Shown: in pieces, positions 40,401-55,800 of the stretch
Position numbering within the stretch: position 1 is the stretch's first letter
Layout: every line of letters starts with the position of its first letter
Assembly (NCBI RefSeq): GCF_905220565.1
Contig: NC_059409.1
Location: 5,463,501 to 5,527,500 of the forward strand
Direction: 5' to 3'
DNA length: 64,000 nt
Source: Melitaea cinxia
Taxonomy: Eukaryota; Arthropoda; Insecta; Lepidoptera; Nymphalidae
Position numbers and translations under genes: made by a program
The notes under the pieces: generated by a model
Databases searched by the model: none
What the model saw: the letters and a program-made list of their open reading frames with translations, nothing else
Told to the model about the DNA's origin: nothing

Positions 40401-43400
40401 CACTTTGAAAGGAGCTATCAGGTGCACTAAATTAAAACTAACGCTAATCTATGCAATATCTGATCTTTTTGTAGATTTTCGAAAAAAATGATATTTTTTT
40501 TAACCTGGAGAGAGGTATTGACGAATTTCTTTGAATTTGAAAATCAAATTGTAGTAAGCCCATGTATCGAAGTAGGAAAATAATAATGGGTAAAAAAGTG
40601 ACCATATTATTATACACTTAATAGTCATTTAAAAAGCTTTACATAAACGCAACGATGTCTAAAATTAGGAAGCTTTAATAACATTATATCATTATTTCTT
40701 CCTTATTTTATACAGCGGGTTGTCTGTAGGTACTGCATGTAGGGTTGCCAACCATACTTTATAATAAAGTATTTTACTTTATTTTTGGTAAATATACTTT
40801 ATACTTTTGCATACAAATAAAGTATATGAAAATACTTTATTTTCAATCTTTACTGTGATGCGTGAAACAAGATACTCATTATGGGTACTTAACTATTTAA
40901 CGGTACACATAAGGTAAAACGGATGATGGAAAGGATTTAAAATTACTGAACGAAATGTTAGATGACAGATGTGGTGTTTTGAATGTGACAGGACAGGTGA
41001 CAATCTGACATTTGTCACAGATGTCACTACTCACTATCAACGATATTGTAGAAAAATTGACCGTTGGCTTTGTTTATATGCAGTTAAGGAATCAATGGTT
41101 GGAAAAATTGTTTGACCTTAGCGAAGATAACTGGCTTTCAATACTCCCTAACGTGTCCTTAAAAAATGCGGTTAAATTTGAAAATTTTGAAATGATAATT
41201 ATAAAAACTAAATTACAAGACGGATTAAATGTTAAGATGCAGGATATATATTCCGAATGTATAAGACAAAAAAAAAATCACTAATGATGATAAAAAAATT
41301 TCAGTGAAAAGTACAGTTGAAAAATGGCAATATATACTTAAAAATGCACCTGATAGCTTACCAAATATAAAAAAAAATTCTTACTTACTTTCTGTTCCCA
41401 CTACTTAAGCTTTTACTGAAAGGGTTTTTTTAGTAATGAATCTAAAGTAGCGAGAAGAGAGAAATATAGCGTCAATAAATTTAATTAGAAACGAATTTTT
41501 ATTTATATAAATTTAAATAATGATTTTTAAACAAGTTTGAAACATTTAAATATAACAAAAAATTGTTAGCATGTGCTAAAGGCACACAAAAATACGTTTT
41601 TAAAGCAATAAAAACATAAAATTTGAAAAATACTTTTTTTTTCTTCCAAATACTTTATTTTTTCCTATCCAAACCATTTTATACGTTTTTTTTTGTCAAA
41701 AAAAGTTGGCAACCCTAACTGCATGCATGATAGCGATGCTTCTTTCGTCATCTGTCATTCGGGTTTGCTATTAGGAAACCAAATTAATAACTTCTTTTTA
41801 CCTTAAAGAAGGTACATAGTAACAAAATATATTATTAGGATATTATTAATTTTGATATTTAAAACACAAATAAAACATGAGGGCAATTTAACATTTATTT
41901 TCATACCAATATTATTAATAAACATATCACCACCCAATATCGGTAGATAGTTGCTAACAGACATATATTTAATAGTCAAGATTCGTTGATGTGTTTGTTC
42001 AGGCATAGTAAATTATCTAATGCGACCGGTGACTGTTGTTTACAAAGGATTGTTGTGTATCGTTGTCTTTCATATTCGTAATTAGTATGTTTAGACTATA
42101 GATTGTTTGTTGTTTTAATATCTGTATTATTTATTAGATGCAGTACTACCTCCCGTAGTTCCATCACCTCACATCATGACAACATTTTAAAATGAAAAAT
42201 AAGTACAGACGACGTCGAAAGCCCAACTAAAACTTGGTTTCTATTGTGCTCTTAAGTTTTTATAAGGCTGGCGTTGAAATTTAATTTAGTTTTTTCTAAA
42301 TGTAGACAACAAGAGTAGCAATCGTAATACGTATAAATGAATAACATGTGTAACTGAAACAGAAGACAATAAGTAAACAGTAACTAACACTAAAAAAAAT
42401 AATTAAATTCTCTGAAAATTGTAATAACTACAATAAGTATGCATAGTTATATTATTATCAGTGTTATTAAGTCATCTTTGTAGTACTACAATTACATAAG
42501 CTTCACTGGCGTGGTCATGCACTTTTTTGTTCAGACATCTGGACACTAAAATGCCATGCCTGCCATGCCGAATCATGCGAACTTTCGCTAAACGTGGTAG
42601 GCATTTAACAATGTTACATAAACTTCCTTTTGTGGAATATGCAGATATATAGATTTCTCGTGTATAAATCGTATATATAGTATTTATAAAATAAGATGCC
42701 GTAACTTAAATCGGTTTTTTAAAGATACTTTTTTGTGATTATAATATAATACGGGCAATAGAATAGAATATCAACTAAATAGAATAACTAGATGCATTTT
42801 AAGGAAACTCAGACAATTTTTAAAGTTAAACGAAGGCCGAAAAATTATTTTAATTACAATTGCATAACGTTATATTTAGACTTTTACTTGGAATATAATT
42901 AGGTACATAATAGTATTTCCGCCTATTTTTTTTGTTTGGCCTCAGTTTTCTTCATGATTTCAAACGAAACTGCAACTTAGGTTATGTACCTAATATGTTA
43001 TCTATTTTTGTGTATATAGTATACATATGTACACGTGAACCAATTCACGGATAAACACTAACCCAATATAAAGCAGTGTTACCAGGATTCGCGCCGGTCA
43101 AACCGGTCCAACATCGTGGGATCCAGTTCGACGGTCTGTAGGACCTGACTTTCTTTGACTAATACGAGCTTTGGAACAACAACCCCAAAGCCTTTCTATT
43201 GCGCGAAAGCTTAACACAACACAGTATTTTTTTCTTTTAGTTTTCTAACAAAATTTTATTGCATATTATATTTTTAAAGAAAATATAACGTTTTTTTATT
43301 CCGACATCAAAAAAATCAGTTAATTATTTTTTGTCGTAAGTACCGTGTCGTAAATATTTGAGTTTACGTGATATTTAAATATGTTTTTTTTGTACATCAG

Positions 43401-46400
43401 ATTAATCAACTGTAGTAATTAGATATTAAAAACATTCCTATAAAATGCTAACATTTAAATAAAACAGTGTTTTCTCTCATTTAAATCAAATATGTGAAAT
43501 TAGAGCAAATAATTTGACTATGTAAATTAGTTACGATTCAATTAGATATCTTCTTATAGTATGTCTTAAAAAATAAAGCAAAAAAAGTCTATAGATTTAC
43601 GTACAAGTATGCGTCCGTTGGTCAATGTGCTTTTTGAGACACTGATTTACACTTAACTCTCGAGAAACTATTGCTTACGGGAGTGAATGAAATGGCAATA
43701 GATACTATACGACCACGTTTAAGTTCCTGAAGCACGAAAGCAGAATATTCCTGACAAAAGTTTTTCTAAGTTTGTTAAGGTTATGCGATAGAGTGAGACA
43801 ACGAATGAAGCGTGTCCAGTTTTACATTGTGAGGATGAGCAGAAATGTCGCGACACGTGAGAGGAGAGCGTACCAAATTAAAGCTGGGGCGGTACCTAAA
43901 CTTATCGGTATGCACATACTCGTATATCGTAAATCATTTCTTCGAAGAATGTTAGTTTCATACTGTATATTATAGAAGTACCAAGTTTTTAAATAATTTC
44001 AGGCGTACGCAATGGGGTGGAAAGAGAAGGGAGAAGTCCTTTGTAATGGCCGGATGAGATCGCGACAGAGATTGTCCTTGAAGAGTTTTTGCAAAGGTTT
44101 TGCATATATGGTATATCCAAAACAGTTACAGACATACTCAGTTATAAATTAAATAAGGGTATACAAAAATAAATAACATATTTAACTGACTAGGAAATTT
44201 TTTATGCGCGTAGGTACTCGTTAGCCATGGTATAAAAAACAAGTGTGATTCAGACCATATGCCTGGAGTAAAACTTCTTTAGTTGCCCCTACTGTAATAG
44301 ACGAAACGTAACTCGCTCTCTCTTTCTATCTTCACTAACTTAGATCTCCCTCTCGACTTCCATTCGCCTCGCCCGATCACACTTTTCGTAACCCTCTCGT
44401 CCACGCATTCACCAGGTTACTCCCTAAGTAAAGCATGCGTAAAGAAGATTTACTTTAAAAAAACATGAAAGACAAAAAACTCGTAAATGAAACAAGAGCA
44501 CATATTTAGATCCCGCCTGAAAAGTGATTACTCATTAATATGATGTGTAGTGTTACAATTTTAGTCATACATGGAATGTACAATGCAAAATCTGGCGTTA
44601 TGATGTGAGTGTAAGCGTGAGGTGTTTGATGAACAAATAAACAGTGAGTAAACCTCAAACTAAATTAAATCTGTTAGAACAAAATGTAAAACAGAAAATC
44701 TAAATAGCGATGTTTATGTTATTTTTTTAACGAAAACATTTTAGTCATTTTGTTATTTAATAATGTTAGAAAAATCATCGGACTATACACATGTGCCTAA
44801 AAACACCACGTGATTGATTTTGTTTATTTGTTACTCGCCAAAACCCGATTTCAAATCAAACTAGTTTATGTTTTGATAAGACGGATTATTGTACGCGAAA
44901 TTAGATTTGCTAGTTTAGCCTAGAAAAACTCTTAGGTATAATATAGAGTTATGTGTGTGTTCAGACAAGACAATTCTTTTAAAGATTTAGGCTTTCTTCT
45001 TTCCATTAAGGTTTATTTCCAAGTTGTTTTTAGTCTATAGGAAGACGATAATCGATAAATTTGACAATAGACGCGAGAACCGTTTATTGAAAGTTATTTA
45101 CTTTATATAACAAATGCATTAAAATATAAAACACAAAATAAAAATAAGTCACGCAAAATCGTTACGAATTTAACGTTTTATTCGGTCTATTCATAAGATT
45201 AAATTTAGAGAAAGTTTTATGTCTATTAGTATTTATTTACTGAAAACAATTTCAAAATACAGGAAAAGTTCCATTCGAAACCGCTATTCTGCTTTTTGTT
45301 ACGTAACGGTCTACTAGTACCGGTCTGGACAATAATCACTAAGCGAAAACTATTACGAGGAGTAAATTGTCACTATCATTAACAACGTCAATCACATTGC
45401 ACGCCATGAAATCTGGTAATGCTTTAACTTAATATTTGATTACAGTTTTGAGATACCGTTTCTTAAATATAGTTTTTAATAATGAAATAAAATATCACAG
45501 TAGATATCCAATAAATATTATTAATATAAAAATAAATGATACAACTGCAAATTGAAACTACGTATCCCAACATTTACCTCCCGCTGCCCTCGCAAGCGTA
45601 ATCTATTTTAAATTAATGGAAGGTCAATGCGGTGAGATGGACCAGGAATGCTCAATGCAGTTAACACATGCTGTGTTGAGGCCCTATTTGATTGAACGCG
45701 GATAGAATTAATAGACGGTAAACAAATATCCAGATTCCAAAGAATAATCTAGGAAAAGTAGTTTTGTAGCATTATATTTGAATAGATATTGTAAAATCAT
45801 AAGTAAAGTTTTACCCATGCGAATATACTTTAAAATAATTATCTGTGCAAGTATAATTTGTTATCGTGTTGGCGACTTCAAGGAAACAGTCCATATGGCG
45901 GAGATGCGTCATATGAACGCGATGCTAGCCCGCAGAATATTATGTTTCACGCCTATTGTGAACTTTGAACGTCATAAAATAATTATAAATTTTATAAAGA
46001 TATGGTACATCAGGACGAGAACTGGGGCTGAACAAAAAACGGAAATACAAAATAGTAAAGTTCTGCTTAATTGCAATAGTCAAAAATGTTTTTTTTTTCC
46101 GTCATGCGTTCAAGAGAACTGGAAATGATAAAGACCATTATTAAAGCCAAATGTCTCTTAAAAGATTATACGACCTATTATTCTAAAAATATTTTTGTTA
46201 TAGTATTTACGTTCTTCAGAAGTAATATATCAAAATAATCATATTGTAATGAAAATAGTTCGCATAATTTGTTAAAACAAAAGAAAATACTTTTATCGCA
46301 ATACATATATTTGTTGTCAAACTATAGACTTTATAACTACTGTTACTACTGTATTTAATCTCGCATATAATAGGCAAATAGTACGTGTACAACCGACTCG

Positions 46401-46763
46401 GTGTCCACAAACATTAAAATAAAACAAATATTACAATTTCTTCTTTTATTTATTTCTTAGATAATGTACTCTACGTGTTTATAGAGACTGTTGTTTGATT
46501 GCAATATCTACACACAAGCATATCTTAAAAAATTGAAACAATGCATACCTACGTACTTCCATATAAGATTTGAATTAAAAAAAAATTAGGTATTCTAATT
46601 AAGTTCGTACAGTCGTGATTCTATATAGGTATAGCTGTTATCAAAGTTTATGATTTAATAATTAGCTCATGATTTTGAACCGACTTCCAAAAAAGGAGGA
46701 GATTCTCAATTCGACTGTATTTTTTAACCGACTTCCAAAAAAGGAGGAGGTTCTCAATTCGAC

Positions 46764-46803
<40 letters not shown>

Positions 46804-49800
46804 ATGTTACATCAGAACTTTTGACCGTGTGGACCGATTTCGACAAATTTTGTTTTAATCGAAAGGTGGTGTGTGCCAATTGGTCCCATTTAAATTTATT
46901 TGCGATCTAACAATTACTTTTCGAGTTATATCTAATAATGCGTTTTTACTTGACGCTTTTTTCGTCGACCTACGTTGTATTATACCGCATAACTTTCTAC
47001 TGGATGTACCGATTTTGATAATTCTTTTTTTGTTGGAAAGGGGATATCCCTAGTTTGGTATCGTGATAAGGACACCAGGATCTGATGATGGGATCCCAGA
47101 GAAATCGAGGGAAACTCTCGAAAATCCGTAATAACTTTTTACTGGGTGTATCGATTTTGATAATTTTTAATTTAATCGAAAGCTGATGTTTATCATATGG
47201 TCACATAAAAATTTTATTGAGATCTGATAACTACTTTTTGAGTAATCTTTGATAACGCGTAGTTGCTTGACTATTCTTTCGTCGATCTACGTTGTATTAC
47301 TTGTCGATGTAATTGAAGTCGGTTTTTTTTTTCGTTTGCGAGCAAACACAATTATATCATTAAAACCCACATTAATTTTTGACTATTGAAAAAAAGTAGC
47401 AGTTAGAAATTGTCAAGAGATCAAAAAAAAATACATATTTTAAAGACGAGAGCGTTTAAATTCAGAGTGGAACAAGAATCAAAATACTTATTACTAAACT
47501 AGCTGTGCTTGCTTGACTTTGTCCGTGTGGAATAGTGACCGTCATGTTCAACGTGATTCTTTAAATTAGTATAACTTTTTTATGAATGTTAAGCTAAGCT
47601 TGCCACAATATATTAGTTAAACCGCATTTAAATCGGATAAGCCGTTTCTGAGATTAGCGTGCACAAACGCATAGACAAACAGACAAAAGTTCTGACAATG
47701 ATTGTTTTGGGTGCTATTTGCGTCGATGAAGATCCAAATAATATTTTTTTCTCTTATATATTAAATGTTCAGACAGCGATCCACAGTCCAGCGATTACAT
47801 TTTTATTAAAATTATGTATTAATTAAACATTTATTTATTTAACGTTAACACCAACAAGACATACACTAACAAGAACAGAAAAAGAATGAATTTTTACAAA
47901 AATATTAATCATTGGAAAAATACTTAGCAATTAATGACAAATTTACTATAATTGAAATTTATAATTGGAGTGATAATTTATTGAAAACATTGCTTTTAGG
48001 TAGTACCACAATTTCCTGACAGAAAAAAAAACAAGACAAGCTGCTATACACACATTACGCTGACGTATACGTATCTATTATTATATATCTACGTGCTAAT
48101 TAATACAAATGTGAATGTAATTTTATGTACGTTCGGCTAAGTTCGGACTATTTTTCGATGACTTACAAGTTTATTAGAATATTTTTTTGAGTAATGATTC
48201 GAAAGGTAATTTTTCAATAAATTTTGTTACGTTTTTATCTTATTTCTTAACACGAAATAAATATTGTTTAATGGAAACTTAAAGCTAAGGTATGAAATAG
48301 AAAGATGTCTATGTGTGTAATATGTCACATTAAAAAAATAGTAGGTACCTCTATTATGCACAAACAGCTAAATTGAGGTAGGACACAGCAAATAACTCCA
48401 GTTAAATTATAATTGTAATATAGGTATCCTCATTCCTTAGGTAAAAAATTATAAAACATAATATATGTATTTTGAATAAATGAAATAAACAAAAACTTAT
48501 TCAATAATTGTATTATAAAAAATTCAAAGCTCTGTGGAGAAATATTGTGTTATTTATTGTGTACTGTACACAAAAATATGAAACGGTACATGGATAACAC
48601 AATATTTCCCGTATAAAAATAATTTTTAACAAAAAAAAACCGACTTCAAAAAGGAAACTAAAAAGTGAAAAATAAATTTACTTAGTACAAAGTAATTCGT
48701 ATTTTGATTTAGTTAATCAGAAATGATTAAATAAATATTTTATAATATTGAAGTCGGTGCCAAGTAAAACCATAACTACTCTAGTATCTACTCATAAGTT
48801 GTATTCAGTTTTCTTTCATAATTTGTTTCATTGACTATTAGGTTGAATACTGTTATTATTCTGTTATTGTTTTGACATATCTAATAATATTTTTTGTACT
48901 TGTTTGTTGTGTGTGTGCTGTTTGTATTTGTTATTGTAGCCAGGTTGTTGTAGTATTTACTTGGCACCAACTTCAAAATTATAAAATATTTATTTAATCA
49001 TTTCTGATTAACTACATCAAAATACGAATTACTTTGTACTAAGTAAATTTATTTTTCACTTTTTAGTTTCCTTTTTGAAGTCGGTTTTTTTTTTGTTAAA
49101 AATTATTTTATGTATGTTACTTCAGAACTTTTGTCTGTGTGGAGCGATTTCGACTAATTTTCCTTTGATCGAAAGGTGGTGTGTGTCATTTGGTCCCATT
49201 TAAATTTATTTGAGACCTAACAACTACTTTTCGAGTTATATCAAATAATGCGTTTTTACTTGACACTTTTTTCGTCGACCCACGTTGTATTATACCACAT
49301 AAATTTCTACTGGATGTACCGATTTTTATAATTCTTTTTTTGTTGGAAAGGTATTATGTCTAGTTTGGTACCATGATAAGGAAACCAGGATCTGATGATG
49401 GGATCCCAGAGAAATCGAGGGAAACTCTTGAAGATCCCCAATAATTTTTTACTGGGTTTACCGATTTTGATAATTTTTAATTTAATCGAAAGCTGATGTT
49501 TATCATGTGGTCACATATAAATTTTATCGAGATCTGATAACTACTTTTTGAGTAATCTTTGATAACGCGTAGTTACTTGACTATTTTTTCGTCGATCTAC
49601 GTTTTATTACTCGTCGATGTAATTGAAGTCGGTTTTTTTTTCGTTTGCGAGCAAACACAATTATCAAAGTCACACCATTGAACATTATTTTTTGTCTTTT
49701 GTTATTATTTAAGGAAGCGTGATAGTAAAATAGTTTGTAGTATAAAAAAACATATTACACAGCAGTTTTCCAAGAACAGGATTCGATTGTCATACTCCAG

Positions 49801-52800
49801 ACACATTGTTTTGTGCCTGACTAACGTTCCTGCAGACTTCTTTTTATTCGCGCAGACGTTGTGTGGTACTTATACGGTTTTGATGATCTCTTATAAACCT
49901 CTGTGTGGAATGAAAAGCACTTAAGCCTGGTTAGGAGTTAGTAGGGGTAGTATTCAATATACATTATACTATTTCCATACTAATTCAATTAACCATCTAA
50001 GAAAGACTTTCTTATCTATATGATATAGGTACATACTTCTTTAATTTGTATTATTTAAAAATTTATTCCACTTGATCGCATTAAAAATAAAATACTTTAA
50101 TACAAAAACTTTTTCTGGAACAATGACGTGATCATGTTGAAGCTGTTCGCTACTACATACTTAGGTATATGTTAGTTAAGTTAACCATCCGAATAATTAT
50201 TTACATTTACACAATACCATTTGCATGCCCACGTTGGCATTGTTCGGATTAAAGGCGTAAAAGGTATAAAATGATACCATCAATCTGTGTGTCGGACCAT
50301 CACACACGTTTTTTTGAACCCGCATCTACTTCACAAAACTATCGTCACATACGTATTATCTCTCTTAGAATACTATGACATAATGTAGATATTATAAAAT
50401 TAATGTAAAATAAGAAGTTTAGTCGGTATTTTTAGATACGAGATACAATGATCATTTGTGTTCTAATTTTGAGTTAATAATATTGGTAGGTACCTCAAGT
50501 ACAAATCAAGCGATAATCTGAGTTCAGAGTATGTGGGTATATTTAAATTTATGTAGTCATAATTAATTTAAGTAGATATAGACGGACATATTCAGTTCAG
50601 CTACATTTTGTTTATGTAGATAGATTTGTTACAGGTTGTTTTAATTTATCAATCTTACAGATGAGCTTCATTTGTTACTTTCAAACCTCTAACCGTCGAA
50701 TCAGGATTGATTCTTTATAGCCTCTAAGGCATTGACTGCGGTTAAATTATATTGTGAAAAGGTTAACCAATACTAGACAGTAATTAACATAAAATTTTAT
50801 TGCATTGTTAAGTAATAAATAAATAATAAAATCTACAGCCACCGCCATATCTTAAAAAGTTTAACACCGACTTTCTAATGAACCTTCCAAAACCGGATTC
50901 GTCGTCATAACTAACTGTCTTAAGTAACATAAATTCCGTAGCTGGAGTTTTCGAAGCATACATCCCTATTTTGTATTTGTAAGTTCAGCATTATATATAA
51001 TTTCTTACTTAATATTGACGAGTAATTATGTGTTCATGTAGGTAGGTCTTCGCGAATTGTAAGATGCAGGTCGTTCAACTTAGCCCGCATGAGTGGGTGA
51101 AGCAATGACCAGTCTTTAATCCTCATCCATATATTTAAATTTAAATTCGTTATATATGGCAGATTCAATGGTCACATAGATTATTTAAATACAAAGGATC
51201 CTACTAATTATTATATTAATTCTACAGTCTAATCGGTAAGTTGTTTTACTTGTGTATAAAAATACATGTATCATGTTTCCAGTATTTGGCTAAATATATA
51301 AATTCATCGCACCTATTGTTCAAAATGTATTGTAACATTTTTATAGATATCAAATTTATCATTTAATATTTTATTTAGCACATGCTGATATGTAGTTTGA
51401 GTTTGTATACGTTTGTTAATAAAAGTTAACGAATAAAAGAAACACTGCTTATGTGTGATTAAATTAAGTTTTTGCTTTTACAGCTTAAAAATAGTAGGTA
51501 TCATTTTACGTAAGTTATCACTTGCAAGTTGCACAACACTTTTAGCTAAACAAGTAGAACTTATAATTTCATCCCACACTTGACCTTCACTTGATAGAAA
51601 TAATTATTTGGTGTAAAAAAATACAAACGTCTGAGGTAGAACGAAATATACTCAAATATGTAACTATATTACACCTACCACTCGGTCATTCGATAAAAAT
51701 GAAAAACAAAACTTAAAACAGTAAGTTAGTAAACTGCAAAGAAAATTGTGTTAATTAAAACTTTTAAATTTCGCATTTGCATAAAAAAATGTCGTTGTTT
51801 ATTTAACGATTATCATAATTTTTTATTCATTTCGTTACGTAAACAGTTTAATAAAGCCACAGTGAAGACTGTGCAAAAATAAAATCGTCGAAATATAACA
51901 GTGCAGCTGAAACATTGAATTGCTAAATTTACAAGAACCATAACACTTGAACAAATTTCGAGCTGTGGAAAACGAGCGACTCTCGTATTGTTGGCATATT
52001 ATTATCTAGGACGTGCATCCGTGCCGGAACAGCTGATAGCGATGCAAATTGTTACAAAAAGATAGTATATGAAGCTAGATTGTTAATTACCCGCTGGTTA
52101 TATAAGTCTAACGTATAACGTACCCATATCCAACCAACGAAACCAGGTATGTTTTTGATTACGCTTCGAAGTTTCAGAAAGTAATCGTACTACTTAGTCC
52201 ACACATATATACATATAATCGTATACTTAGCCAACATAGTTTAACACAGTGTAGAATATTATGATTATTATGATTTGTATTTATCTGTTAACTCATCGTT
52301 GCCTTATTATAGATATAACGATATCAAATTACTGATGATTATATTTAATGTGTCTACGTCCACGTTTTCGTATTTTAACAACAACAGACTGCATGCTGAC
52401 TCTAACGAGTATTCTATTTCATAATTTTTGCACCTACATACAAGTATATGTCAAATAATATTTATTTTTCTTTAAAAAAACGTAGCAATATTAATAATTA
52501 GTATAGATATGGTTTTAGAAAGTTATTCAGGAAGGCTACAGCAATTAAGCAATTAAAATAGACATGCGATAATTCATAGCTGCATCGGTATTGTTTACGC
52601 TAAAATATATTTGAAAATTAAGACGAAAACCTATAATATAGTTGTAAGCTTTGTATCGAACACGCAAATATTTGTAAGGTCAGAGGATATTACACGCATT
52701 ACTGGTGCATTCTGCGAAAATGTAATGTAAAATAATGTAATAAAAACCGTTAGCCCGTTATTGCGTTCAAGGCTTAGGTTAGAAAATAGCTTATGTGTGT

Positions 52801-55800
52801 GTATACACATTATATCAGTTACTAGGTTTCTCCTAAGATCAAGAATCTGCTTACCTACTCGCGATGTCTTGTATATTTTTTTCAAGATTATTCGACCATA
52901 CACAATTTTATTATTGGTTTTAAATGATCGCTAATATATTTCATCTTAGATAAAAATATAAAATGCATATTTATATCATTATCATAACAATAATTTATTT
53001 TAAATTATGAACTTTATGGTTTTTAAATTTACAATTACAATACACATTTACGGCAGTTAGTATTTAATTTATTTATACTTGGAGTTTCATTATTAACTAT
53101 TGTAATAAATGATTGGTCTATAATTTACGCTGTTGTAGAATTTATTACGATTTCAGATTTATAACATAATTTTTATTTAATTAACATTGGTAGTAAATTA
53201 GTAATGAAACATTAGAGCAACAAACTTTATAAGCATATTAATTGTTACTATCGTTTCAAACATAATTAATTGTGAGATTCTAATTAATGTATATTGCTGA
53301 ATAATTATTGAAAATTGTTGGATAAAATATAAGTAAAAGCTCGAATACGTTGTAAATGTGATAGCGCCTGATAGCAGTGATTTGTATTCAAAGGGAACTG
53401 CAGCGAGACGGACGTGCGTCGTGTGCCGCGATAGATGTTAAATACACGGCGCCGCAACTTGAATTGTGACTTCTTTGTGAATACATACATTAATTATTCT
53501 TGATCTTTTGCAGTAAAACTTCAGTTGTGCACTTTGTTCCTATATTAGGAGCTTTCTTTATGCGGAGGTACGCTAACAGCTTACTTGCCTATATTCATTT
53601 TAAAGGAAAATATTACTAACGATATGTGGAAATAGCACCAAATCAAATAATTCATGCGTTATATTTTATATTAGTGCACTTTTACTCCTATTTATGTTTA
53701 TTTTTTCCGCTTTTATGTATGCCTGTTTCATGGACAATATACATAGTACATACTTATATAAAAGTTTCGCCGATAAGCAGGTTTTCTAACAGAAAATTAT
53801 TTTCATTTTTTTAAATAAAATCGGGCCAGTAGATCACAAGATCAGCACGTTAAAAGAAACAGACAAACTCATTCGTTTCATATTTATAGTAATAGTATAT
53901 TGAATCTTTTATGTAGAACTTGATGTTTCGTTCCAGTTAACACAATTTTAATTGCAAGATTTTAACTTAAGGTTATTATCGCAATGGAATTGTAAAGGTT
54001 GTCTTGAATTTGCAAAGGCTTCATATGGAGGTTATTTAATATTCGGCGAAGTGTTCCTGGAATCACACAAGGTGGTCGCAACATCTGCGCAGTTTGCATT
54101 CGACAAGAATCACAACGGAATCAATACATCTGCACCTGTTCAAAGTCAATAATTATGTCGGACTTGAACATTTTGTCCTCTTTTACCGCGTGATGAACAT
54201 AATGTTGGCTATTTATACTCGTATTTTCATATTGAAAGTTGCTTATTCTATTTTTTAACAGATTCTTTTATAACTATCAACGATTTGTACCTAAAATTTT
54301 CCATTTATCTAAGTGTAAGAAATGAATGTTTATACTAAACAAAAAATACTACATACCTATAATCAAACATTTTTGTATAAAACAATTTTTATTGTTTCAT
54401 CTTGTATTATTTATTTTTATTAAAAATATTATTAAAATGAGTATATGCCCCAATTAGATATCAAGTTTAATAAGCATCAGTTTGCTAAATTTTAAGAGTA
54501 GATAAGTGATTTTAAAGGACAGAGTTCATATTAAATTTTTTAACATATGCTTTTATTTATAAAATGGGTTAATTGAGTTTTAAACGTCGTTAGTCTGTCA
54601 ATAGAGAGGCGGTTGTATTCCCTTGAAAAATGTTCGCAATTTGTAAAGTTTATTGGTTTCCCCGACATAGTAACATTTAGGTCATCTGGATTGGTTCCAA
54701 AAATTTAGTTTGACATAAGAATAAGTTTACAAAACTATTTTTTAGACATTACATTTTTAAACTTTCTTTATTTTACCGAACTCGCTAGATAATATGAAAT
54801 TTTCATAAAATTAGAGCAATAACAGATCAGTAGTTACCGAAGTGAAATAAAAACAAAAAAGCAACTCTTTTTTTGTCCAGAGTATTCTTCGTAAACTTGA
54901 TAAGAATTATGAAGAAACATTTTCATTTAACGTTTTATTAACTAATCAAAACTAATGCGGACTTGCAAATCATGTATATACGAATGTAGGCGTAAGTTAG
55001 TAAAAATTCGCATAGTTTAGTATAAAAGTAATGCTCATGTAAAACAATGGAGAGATGTGGTTGGTACCCGTCAACCCGTGGGAGCTCCGTTATTATGATT
55101 AGTTTCTCATGAATGTGAAAAAACACACGATGTGACCATGAAGACTCTGCTACATGTTTTTATAATAGTTGAAGCTTTATAATGAGAATACGTGTAGAAT
55201 ACGAGCTCATGACTGTCCACAGGTCATGCTTATGATGAAGAAAAATTCAATATCGTATTTTAAAAAATCTTATATCGTTGACTCTCACGTTTAATGTATT
55301 TTAGTGTTATTTTCACGGTATTACCTTGTCTAATATTTATTTTCTGTTTGATAAATCTTTAAACACGTAACTGAAACACGCCCATATTTTAAATTATTAG
55401 TTTAAGTTATTTTGTTTATATCTACTTATTTTACTACAAAATTTATTTATTCTAATGTCAATAGTTTTCATATTAAATCGATATAATAAAACGGATATCG
55501 GTTGGCGTCTTTTAATTTTTAAATAAATACCTATGCATATTATACAATGACATTATTTACATGGACCTATTTTTGTTTTTAAATTATGTAGGTACCTATG
55601 TCAGTAATGACAAAAGTTCTTCTAGATTGGATGTACAAAGCAGGGCGCGACTAGATGCGTCATCGCTACCCTCCACGCACCCTCTCAAACACCCCCAACC
55701 AAAACATTGATCGATCCTGCAACTACTAACGCCATGCGCAAAGTCCGCCCTTTTTGTTTATGGTTCAAAAAATTTCTAAAAAAAATCTATTATCCCTATC

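Larger units (their letters stand above)
34201..40731. other. unc-76 intron 1, between the LINE and hAT copy 2
   Basis: About 6.5 kb of AT-rich intron. Contains an inverted-repeat structure at 35282-35411 and a perfect hairpin at 40317-40356, both listed separately. Around 36230-36440 and 36900-37080 are diffuse LINE-tail-like relics (tgactttgtccgggtgtacg, gtccagtagcttttgagttt, each followed by atattagtatag). No coding exon is recognised. Confidence 0.5.

Noticed and set aside
45778..46128. 116-codon open frame in intron 1
   Set aside because: No motif, includes a T-run-coded Phe stretch, no sign of splice partners; treated as chance.
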